DNA of 6,869 bases from Pseudopedobacter sp036379295 (lineage in GTDB: Bacteria > Bacteroidota > Bacteroidia > Sphingobacteriales > Sphingobacteriaceae). The stretch is taken from contig DASVGY010000083.1 in the NCBI GenBank assembly GCA_036379295.1, forward strand, positions 1 through 6,869. The letters run 5' to 3'. Below are positions 1 through 5,742 of the stretch, piece after piece (the stretch's first letter is position 1; each line of letters opens with the position of its first letter). The notes beneath the pieces were generated by a model. The model had not been told where the DNA came from, made no database searches, and was given only the letters and a program-made list of their open reading frames with translations. A program made the position numbers and the translations under genes.

Positions 1-1336
1 GGATAAACCTAAAAATTTGATTAGTGATGTTAGCGAAATAACGTCCGTCTGTGGCACCTAAAACCAAATATGGCGCTACCACTATATCTTTTTTATATGC
101 ACTAATTGTTTTTTGAAGATATTTAAACCCTTGGCTATCCACGTTGGCAACTTGCTTAGGCTGGTTTCCGTTGCCTTGCGGTATAATTTTGATTTGATTG
201 TTGTCAATTACTTTTCTAACGTGGGAAACCACCTCCTGCTGGGTTACGCCAGGCTGAGTTCTAAAATTGACGGTTACTTCTGCTTCGCCAGGAATTAAAT
301 TCTCTTTTATCCCCGCATTAAAAATAGTGGTGGCCGTTGTGGTTCTGATGGTAGCATTACCCGCCGCTGATTTTGCATAGGTTTTTATAATCAACGGTGT
401 AAAAAGCCATTGATTTGCCATAGCCATTTTACTTGCAAAAGGCATTTCTGGGCCAATGTATTGCAAAAAATTTTTGACAACGCTATTTAGTTTAGCATCA
501 AACGGATGTTCTTTCAATGCGACCACCGCTTTCGCCATTTCCGATATCGCTGTTTTTTCGTCGGGCATGGAGGAGTGCCCGCCTGGGATTTCAATTTTCA
601 ATTTTAGGGTTTGGTAACCTTTTTCTGCAATTCCAACAACAGCGGCAGTTTTTTTTAACCCAGGAACCTTAAAATCGGTAACAATTCCGCCCTCATCTAA
701 TACAAATTGTGGCTCAATTTTTCGATTTTTAAATAGCTGCGCTATCGATTTAACGCCTTTTAGCCCCATCACCTCTTCATCGTGACCAAACACAAAATAA
801 ATGTCAGTTTGTGGCGTAAAACCTTCTTTAAGTAAACGCTCTGCTCCTTCTAATAAAGCTATTAGGCTCCCTTTATCATCAATGGTGCCTCTTCCATAAA
901 TAAAGCCATCTTTAATTGCTCCGGAAAATGGGTCAACATGCCAATTGCTTTTGGTTGCCTCCTCAATGGGTACAACATCTTGGTGCGCCATCAAAATTAC
1001 AGGTTTTGTGCTTGTCGATTTTCCTTTCCAATGCAAAATCAAGCCAAATTTATTGATGCGTTCCACCTTCAATTGCCGAAATGTAAGCGGGTAGGTTTGT
1101 GTTAAAAATTGTTGAAAGGCATAAAAAGCACTGCTATCCATTTTTGTTGTATCATCATAAGAAACAGTTTTAATCCTGATTGCTTTTTGCAGATGCACTA
1201 CACAAGAATCGTTTAAATGCAATGATTTGTACTGTTGCACTTTCATCTGTTTACTTCTAAACAGCGCCGTTTTCGTAAGTACCACCAGAATTAGCAATAA
1301 CAATATTATCCCAATAATTTTTAGTAGTTTTTTCAT
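1..1336 (-). CDS. M20 family zinc metallopeptidase, PM20D1/carboxypeptidase S-like (3' end beyond window)
   Basis: This is a membrane-anchored or exported M20 hydrolase that probably cleaves peptides or N-acyl amino acids. I translated 445 codons from the ATG at 1336 without a stop; the frame leaves the window at base 1. Residues 5-20 are a hydrophobic N-terminal anchor or uncleaved signal. Metal-site motifs follow in M20 order: MAHQDVVP (H118, D120), GRGTIDDKG (D153 as bridging Asp), GHDEEVMG (E187 as general base, E188 as ligand) and D214 in VLDEGG. The lid/dimerisation domain has PGGHSSMP with H254. GATDGRYF near residue 427 matches the substrate-binding loop. The last zinc-binding His normally follows this loop and must lie outside the window; I estimate 40-50 residues are missing. 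The GHDEE and DDKG motifs favour the PM20D1/CPS branch over DapE or ArgE. Substrate is not predictable. It is divergent from the small gene at 1425. Confidence 0.93.
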   Translation of the reverse strand, partial: MKKLLKIIGIILLLLILVVLTKTALFRSKQMKVQQYKSLHLNDSCVVHLQKAIRIKTVSYDDTTKMDSSAFYAFQQFLTQTYPLTFRQLKVERINKFGLILHWKGKSTSTKPVILMAHQDVVPIEEATKSNWHVDPFSGAIKDGFIYGRGTIDDKGSLIALLEGAERLLKEGFTPQTDIYFVFGHDEEVMGLKGVKSIAQLFKNRKIEPQFVLDEGGIVTDFKVPGLKKTAAVVGIAEKGYQTLKLKIEIPGGHSSMPDEKTAISEMAKAVVALKEHPFDAKLNSVVKNFLQYIGPEMPFASKMAMANQWLFTPLIIKTYAKSAAGNATIRTTTATTIFNAGIKENLIPGEAEVTVNFRTQPGVTQQEVVSHVRKVIDNNQIKIIPQGNGNQPKQVANVDSQGFKYLQKTISAYKKDIVVAPYLVLGATDGRYFANITNQIFRFI

Positions 1337-1363
1337 GATTGCTCAATTTACAAAATCAATTAT

Positions 1364-1384
1364 AAATTAACACGGCGTTAATTT
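1364..1384. promoter_or_regulatory. Perfect inverted repeat between divergent genes, possible operator
   Basis: Arms AAATTAAC (1364-1371) and GTTAATTT (1377-1384) are exact reverse complements around the 5-bp spacer ACGGC. The site lies 27 bp upstream of the M20 start codon and 40 bp upstream of the small membrane protein gene, so a bound regulator could affect both. A run of eight T (1382-1389) overlaps the right arm, so on the plus strand it also resembles a weak terminator hairpin, but the stem is AT-rich and no upstream plus-strand gene needs one. I found no good match to the Bacteroidota TTTG/TAnnTTTG promoter at standard spacing here. The regulatory role is inference. Confidence 0.35.
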
Positions 1385-1402
1385 TTTTTGGCAATAAAAT
1401 TG

Positions 1403-1417
1403 TTTCACATAGTGAAA
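1403..1417. promoter_or_regulatory. Second perfect inverted repeat just upstream of the small gene
   Basis: TTTCAC (1403-1408) and GTGAAA (1412-1417) are exact reverse complements around ATA. The repeat ends 7 bp before the ATG at 1425 and so occupies the place where a ribosome binding site would lie; no Shine-Dalgarno sequence is present. It could be a protein operator or a small RNA hairpin affecting initiation. With only 6-bp arms in AT-rich DNA, chance is a real alternative. Confidence 0.3.
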
Positions 1418-1424
1418 AAACGTT

Positions 1425-1622
1425 ATGGAAAACAACAAAGAAGAAATAAAAAAATCGCCAGAAGGTATCGAGCATGATTACAATGAACACAAAGAAAATC
1501 CTGCACCATCAGAAGAAGCTGTTAACGAAAAAAATGAAAACGGCGGTGGCTTAGCCTTAAAATGGATTATTCCGATATGTTTAATTGTATTATTAATTGT
1601 GTACCTTTTTGTAAGGAAATAG
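1425..1622 (+). CDS. Small acidic single-pass membrane protein, unknown function
   Basis: I do not recognise a family. The 65-residue product has a hydrophilic, acidic N-terminal part (residues 1-39, twelve Asp/Glu against five Lys, rich in Asn), a GGG hinge at 40-42, one hydrophobic segment at about 47-63 (WIIPICLIVLLIVYLFV) and a short basic end RK. This is the layout of a C-terminally tail-anchored protein with the charged part in the cytoplasm by the positive-inside rule. It has no signal peptide and no Cys in a lipobox. The start is the only in-frame Met near the beginning; the leader GTGAAAAAACGTT lacks a Shine-Dalgarno site, which is normal in Bacteroidota. It stands alone on the plus strand, divergent from the M20 gene and convergent with the glycan cluster. 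The clear membrane segment supports a real gene; any function would be a guess. Confidence 0.75.
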   Translation: MENNKEEIKKSPEGIEHDYNEHKENPAPSEEAVNEKNENGGGLALKWIIPICLIVLLIVYLFVRK

Positions 1623-1806
1623 CCTACTACCAAAAAACCGCTTTTTAACGGTATAAATAATTACCGCAAACCAAGGCGGAAAAGCAAGTTTTGATCAACA
1701 ATTTTTTATAAAATACGTTGCTAGCTAGAAAATGTACGCAAGCCACCCTTAGGCATAGACTTTTGTGATGCCATTTATGATTTAAAGATAAAGCCTAGTA
1801 ATAGCA
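1623..1806. other. Convergent intergenic gap with weak hairpins
   Basis: This gap separates the plus-strand small gene from the 3' end of the minus-strand GH43 gene, so transcription should end here from both sides. Visible pairings are CGGTA (1649-1653) with TACCG (1662-1666), CCGC (1664-1667) with GCGG (1676-1679), and GGCAT (1752-1756) with ATGCC (1768-1772). None is followed by a convincing T-run on the strand that would need it, so no intrinsic terminator can be called firmly. The third hairpin lies 35 bp beyond the GH43 stop and is the best placed for the operon end. No coding frame or RNA gene is evident. Confidence 0.4.
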
Positions 1807-3441
1807 CTATTTTATTTGCTGGTAGCTGAACCAATCAAAAAAAGCCTTATTAGTTGTGCTACGTCCGTTTGAGCTTGCATACATCCCTACATAAACACCG
1901 GTAAAACCTCCTGTATTTACCCTACTTAATATCCTACCATCCAAATTCTCTGCAATATTTACCTTTTTATCATTTAGCATATAATAGAAAGAATATAACT
2001 GTCCAATTGCTTTTACTCCCAAAACCACATCGTCTTCCTCAACAAGTTTTTGAACTACCAACTCATCTTTTCCATCGGATCTTTTAGTTAGGCGAAGGAA
2101 TGTTTTACCACTATCTAAAACTTTTTCTACCCTAAACTGTGCATTGCTGTTCATCATTACTACCAACCCGGCAGATTCGTTCTTCGTTTTTGGTTTAAAA
2201 TTCATCCTTGTTTCGGCAAAGAAAGAAGTGTCCTGCTGCCGTCTACCTATAAAAGAAGGATTAACCAATTCCATTATCGTTTCTGGTCTTAAGTTTAATG
2301 AAAGAAACCCTTTTTTCTCTGTTAAAGACCAAAATTTGCTACGCGGGGTTCTTAAAAAATTCCAAAAATACTGCAAACTATCGCCTGTAAAATCGTCTTT
2401 CATGTTTTCGGTGGCGAACTTAAACGCTGGTAAATTTGGTTTTTTCTGTGTAAGCAATACCCTTGCTTCGCCCGGATTTATCACCGGCCATCCACCTTGC
2501 CATTCAACTTTTGCTAAGAATGTTTCTCTTCCCAAATTGTAATGTAAACCACCGTACTTTCTTACTCCTAATAAAACCATCCACCATTCGCCATTTTGAG
2601 TATCTACCAAATCTGCATGGCCGGTACAAGTAACCGGGTAGTAGTTACCCAAATTGCGGTGTGTTAGTATGGGGTTTTTCTTATTCCCTTCATAGGGGCC
2701 ATAAATATCTTTACTTCTAAAAATAGTAACCGCATGGTTATCGCCGGTTCCACCTTCGGCAATCATTAAATAGTAATATCCGTCCTTTTTATAGATATGA
2801 GGCCCTTCTGCATTACTGGCGCCATGCAAAGCGCCTTCTTCTAAAATAATTTTTCGTTCTCCTATGAAACTCTTGGTTTTTAGGTCAAGCTCGTGTATCC
2901 AAATTTGTCTGTATGGAGTTACTTGTTGTTGGTTAATTGGTTTTTTTTGACCGATGTAGTATACTTTTCCGTCATCATCAAAAAATAGAGAAGGATCAAT
3001 TCCTATGGCCTCTTTAGGAAGAAAATGAGGCTCTGACCAAGGACCCGCCGGATTTGTTGCGGTTACAAAAAAGTTTCCACCATTTTCTGGCCTATTAAGG
3101 GTAGTTATCATGTAAAAGACGCCTTTGTTGTAGCGGATAGTTGGTGCAAAAATACCACCGGATATCCGCACACCATCTAGGTTTAACTGAGACGGGCGGC
3201 TTAAAACATGGTCAAGCTGTTGCCAATTCACTAAATCTTTACTGTGGAATATGGGTACTCCTGGAAAATATTCAAATGAAGAATTAACTAAATAATAATC
3301 TTCGCCCACTCTGCAAATAGATGGATCCGGATAAAATCCCTTTAAAATTGGGTTGCTAAATGTGCCGCCATGATCATTTTGCTGTCCATAAACGTACATA
3401 AATGTTAAGGTGCAAACCAGAAAAACAAGTATCCTTTTCAT
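1807..3441 (-). CDS. Secreted GH43 glycosidase, beta-xylosidase / alpha-L-arabinofuranosidase type
   Basis: An inverting exo-glycosidase that should remove xylose or arabinofuranose from oligosaccharides in the periplasm or at the cell surface. Residues 1-19 form a signal peptide (basic MKR, hydrophobic core, likely cut after VYG). The five-bladed propeller covers about 27-335. The GH43 triad is intact: base D39 in YPDPS, pKa-tuning D149 in GIDPSLFF, and acid E212 in NAEGPH; their spacings (110 and 63) are close to those of characterised GH43 xylosidases. H275 in TGHADLV and R305 in GRETF match the metal-site His and substrate-binding Arg of the family. Residues about 346-544 are the beta-sandwich C-terminal domain (GH43_C2 type) of two-domain members, so the length of 544 is normal. 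The whole fits subfamilies 11/12; I cannot separate xylosidase from arabinofuranosidase activity. It is last in the operon, 71 bp after the beta-helix gene. Confidence 0.93.
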   Translation of the reverse strand: MKRILVFLVCTLTFMYVYGQQNDHGGTFSNPILKGFYPDPSICRVGEDYYLVNSSFEYFPGVPIFHSKDLVNWQQLDHVLSRPSQLNLDGVRISGGIFAPTIRYNKGVFYMITTLNRPENGGNFFVTATNPAGPWSEPHFLPKEAIGIDPSLFFDDDGKVYYIGQKKPINQQQVTPYRQIWIHELDLKTKSFIGERKIILEEGALHGASNAEGPHIYKKDGYYYLMIAEGGTGDNHAVTIFRSKDIYGPYEGNKKNPILTHRNLGNYYPVTCTGHADLVDTQNGEWWMVLLGVRKYGGLHYNLGRETFLAKVEWQGGWPVINPGEARVLLTQKKPNLPAFKFATENMKDDFTGDSLQYFWNFLRTPRSKFWSLTEKKGFLSLNLRPETIMELVNPSFIGRRQQDTSFFAETRMNFKPKTKNESAGLVVMMNSNAQFRVEKVLDSGKTFLRLTKRSDGKDELVVQKLVEEDDVVLGVKAIGQLYSFYYMLNDKKVNIAENLDGRILSRVNTGGFTGVYVGMYASSNGRSTTNKAFFDWFSYQQIK

Positions 3442-3471
3442 TGTAAAGTTTTAGATGCGTGATTTTTAGGT

Positions 3472-3504
3472 CTCAAAACCACAAAAAAAATTGTAAATTT
3501 TGAG
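3472..3504. repeat. Imperfect stem-loop in the beta-helix/GH43 gap
   Basis: CTCAAAA (3472-3478) pairs exactly with TTTTGAG (3498-3504). Inside it, ACAA (3481-3484) pairs with TTGT (3491-3494), so one stem interrupted by a 2/3-nt internal loop is possible. It lies 8 bp past the beta-helix stop and 30 bp before the GH43 start. In the minus-strand transcript no U-run follows it, so it is unlikely to be a full terminator; mRNA stabilisation or partial attenuation of GH43 is possible. The stem is AT-rich, so its stability is doubtful. Confidence 0.3.
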
Positions 3505-3512
3505 CGGAAAGC

Positions 3513-5033
3513 TTATTTGATTTTTGATTTTCTGGCTATTAACTGCGCAAGGTATAAAGAAGACGGTTCCACGTGTGAGCCCAAGCTTTCCCATTCTCCA
3601 TCGGGTCGATTCGCCAACCGGCCATCGTATTTTTGACCTACCAAACCAATACAATAATTTTTGCCAGAAACCCACGGACTTTGTACTGCGGCTTTGTTAA
3701 CGGTGCAGTTCCAAATTACTTGAGTAGTACCTACCCAACCATGTCCGGTTCCATAATTCCCTCTGTCTTGTACGTTTATATCGCCATCCGTAACGATGTT
3801 ATCATACAGCGTTCCAACAGACCAACGGTGATGCGGACCAATATCTGCATGGGTTTTTGATGATTTGCAATTGTAGAAAACATTTGGACCAAGTGTTTTT
3901 GCTCCACTGACATAATCATGCCTTCCATCTGTTGTTACGCAATTTTTGACCAGATTAAAAGAGCCGTCTACATTAAAGCTATATCTTCTGCCACCAGTTA
4001 TTACAGATTTTGCATCCTCACATTTTGAATCTTCTACTGTGATATACCTTGCATTACTTCCTAAATCAACACATGACGAAGCAAAATATTTAGAGCTAAC
4101 GCCCTTTACCCAACCATTCTCAATTCTGTCAAATCCAACTGCTTTCCACGAATGGTCTTCATCTGTATCTGAAGCGTATTGAGATTCGAAGGCTATATTT
4201 TCGACTCCCACTTCCTCAATTCTTCCCTTAAGAGTAAATTTGTATACTTCGGCTCCGCCATATTTTTTTTCTAGCGGCATTACATTTGGTTGGTCTATAA
4301 ATAGCTTATTCCCCTTGATGTTAGTTACCTTTCTTTCGAATTGTAAATTGTATCCTTTGGCTTCCCATTGCTTTGTTCCGGGTCTTTCCTCAATTTTATC
4401 CATCTGCAAATCCTTTATCCAGGCATCGGTTCCTGGTCTGTAGATAATAATCTCGTCTCCAATTTTAAAATTTTCTGGATTTTCTACATTTACATAAAAC
4501 TGTCCAACGGGCACATAATCATCAACAACAGTGGTTCTGCTGCCTTTTATTTCACGCGGCTTTCCATCGCCTGAAACAACAATTAACGTACGTTTTGCCT
4601 TGCCCGTGGCTATCAATTTCGTTCCGTCTTTGTCCGTTCCCTCACCTCTTAATACAATTCCGCTAGTTTTAATATTTATAGATTCTGGAATATTGTAGGT
4701 TCCTTTTTTTAATAAAATTGCGCCTCTAAATCCCTTTTCATCTGGTTTCATCAATGAAACTTCGTTAATTGCAGCCTGAATAATTTCCTGACTGCTACCT
4801 TCTGCAGCAGCGGAAATAATTTTAACCACTTTAACTTGTGGCAATTCGCTATCGCCTTGATGGTAACCTACCCTACTAAAATCGGGAATAATATTACCTT
4901 GCTCATCAGGAATAAAACTTAGGTTTCCATCTTTAAAATTATAATATTTAGACTGTTGGGAAGCCGTAAATGAGATGATTAGTAAGCCTAACATTACTAA
5001 ACCAACTTTCTGTATTGGATTTTTCGTTTGCAT
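3513..5033 (-). CDS. Secreted right-handed beta-helix protein, pectate-lyase-like, family not assigned
   Basis: A 506-residue exported protein with the fold of many polysaccharide lyases and GH28-type enzymes. The signal peptide is residues 1-25 (basic K9, hydrophobic 11-23, likely cut after TAS). Residues 81-150 (SSQEIIQAAIN, AILLKKGTYNI, GIVLRGEGTDKDGT) match the N-terminal cap and first coils typical of pectate-lyase superfamily proteins: a many-step index helix, a GTY turn and a GEG turn. An inserted region at about 178-265 (FKIGDEIIIYRPGT) looks like a beta-rich insertion. From 270 to 445 short strands repeat with Asn/Cys ladders (VEDSKCED, VKNCVTTDG, FYNCKSS, IWNCTV), as in beta-helix coils. 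THADIGPHHRW (394-404) and RGNYGTGHGW (424-433) are the most enzyme-like segments and may hold catalytic or metal-binding His/Arg. I do not match it to a numbered lyase family; a lyase, hydrolase, epimerase or binding role are all open. Its place between the SGNH and GH43 genes supports polysaccharide processing. Confidence 0.85.
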   Translation of the reverse strand: MQTKNPIQKVGLVMLGLLIISFTASQQSKYYNFKDGNLSFIPDEQGNIIPDFSRVGYHQGDSELPQVKVVKIISAAAEGSSQEIIQAAINEVSLMKPDEKGFRGAILLKKGTYNIPESINIKTSGIVLRGEGTDKDGTKLIATGKAKRTLIVVSGDGKPREIKGSRTTVVDDYVPVGQFYVNVENPENFKIGDEIIIYRPGTDAWIKDLQMDKIEERPGTKQWEAKGYNLQFERKVTNIKGNKLFIDQPNVMPLEKKYGGAEVYKFTLKGRIEEVGVENIAFESQYASDTDEDHSWKAVGFDRIENGWVKGVSSKYFASSCVDLGSNARYITVEDSKCEDAKSVITGGRRYSFNVDGSFNLVKNCVTTDGRHDYVSGAKTLGPNVFYNCKSSKTHADIGPHHRWSVGTLYDNIVTDGDINVQDRGNYGTGHGWVGTTQVIWNCTVNKAAVQSPWVSGKNYCIGLVGQKYDGRLANRPDGEWESLGSHVEPSSLYLAQLIARKSKIK

Positions 5034-5061
5034 TTTTGAATTACAATAAATGGAAGCTCAT

Positions 5062-5718
5062 CTACTTATTTAGCAGAACTTTTATTTTAGCGATGACAGG
5101 TTGAGCAAGTAATTCATAACCCGTTTCATTATAGTGTACGTTTCCGGGTTTTGAGTTTGGTGGATGAACAATCACAGAGGTTTCATAAAGATCCAAAACT
5201 TCGATTCCGTTCTTTTTCATTACCTCTTTAGCCACTTTATTGTATTGAGCAGGGCTTTCTACTTTTCTGCCCGGCGAATCTTTCGGAACCGTTGTGGTGG
5301 TAACAAATACTAATTTGGCGGTGGTCTCTTTTAATTTATCGGCTATAATCTGCAAATTTTTCTTGTAATCGTTTAAAGGAACTGATATTTTTCCATTTAC
5401 CGCATCGTACTTATTTAAAGAGTCTTTATAAACCATATCATGCAAGCCAAAGTTGAATATAATGACGTCCCACTCGCGGTTACCAAGCCATTTTTCAATG
5501 CTTTGAACCCCACGAACAGTTGACCCACCATTACCTTCATTATGCTCAACGTTAACACCGTTTAAGGCCTTTTGGATAAAAGGAGTGTAACCTATAGAAA
5601 TTGAATCGCCAACAATCAATACGTTTTTTGGCGATTGCAAAGTTGCGGCGATGAATGTAACACCAATTACCACAATTGCTAAACTCAAGAAATTTTTATT
5701 TTTTAATATCATCTCCAT
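5062..5718 (-). CDS. Secreted SGNH/GDSL hydrolase, probable carbohydrate esterase with an altered triad
   Basis: Probably a deacylase that removes O-acetyl or similar esters from a glycan before the lyase and glycosidase act. Residues 1-25 are an export signal (hydrophobic 10-23, AxA-like FIAA end). Block I is IVGDSISIGY with nucleophile S39. Block II is NEGNGGST (60-67). Block III is FNFGLHDM (88-95), with His93 in place of the usual Asn of GxND. Block V is PGNVHYNETGY with H195, but neither residue 192 (Gly) nor 193 (Asn) is the expected catalytic Asp. The enzyme may run on a Ser-His dyad or take an acidic residue from elsewhere; loss of activity is also possible. At 218 residues it is normal length for a single-domain SGNH protein. 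Two starts are possible: ATG at 5718 and ATG at 5712 (Met3). The first is used here because the A-rich leader suits it. It follows the sulfatase by 24 bp and precedes the beta-helix gene by 28 bp. Confidence 0.88.
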   Translation of the reverse strand: MEMILKNKNFLSLAIVVIGVTFIAATLQSPKNVLIVGDSISIGYTPFIQKALNGVNVEHNEGNGGSTVRGVQSIEKWLGNREWDVIIFNFGLHDMVYKDSLNKYDAVNGKISVPLNDYKKNLQIIADKLKETTAKLVFVTTTTVPKDSPGRKVESPAQYNKVAKEVMKKNGIEVLDLYETSVIVHPPNSKPGNVHYNETGYELLAQPVIAKIKVLLNK

Positions 5719-5742
5719 TCTTTTTAATATAAAACATCGTAA

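Noticed and set aside
113..298. 61-codon open frame on the plus strand
   Set aside because: It is antisense to the M20 peptidase, whose translated motifs continue through this region on the minus strand.
1637..1652. ACCG...CGGT hairpin as a rho-independent terminator of the small gene
   Set aside because: A 4-bp stem with an 8-nt loop and no T-run after it is too weak to call.
2144..2542. 132-codon open frame on the plus strand
   Set aside because: It is entirely antisense to the GH43 gene, whose protein is convincing across this stretch; its translation shows no domain or signal features.
3412..3414. Cys10 in the GH43 signal peptide as a lipoprotein anchor
   Set aside because: Cys10 lies within the hydrophobic core at FLVCTLTF without a lipobox and too close to the N-terminus; cleavage by signal peptidase I after VYG is more likely.
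3466..3675. Short minus-strand frame overlapping the 3' end of the beta-helix gene
   Set aside because: It is an out-of-frame shadow of the beta-helix C-terminus, which has a normal reading frame up to the stop at 3513.
3633..4574. Four short plus-strand open frames (68-78 codons) across this interval
   Set aside because: All lie antisense to the beta-helix gene, have unlikely compositions and no leader or operon context.
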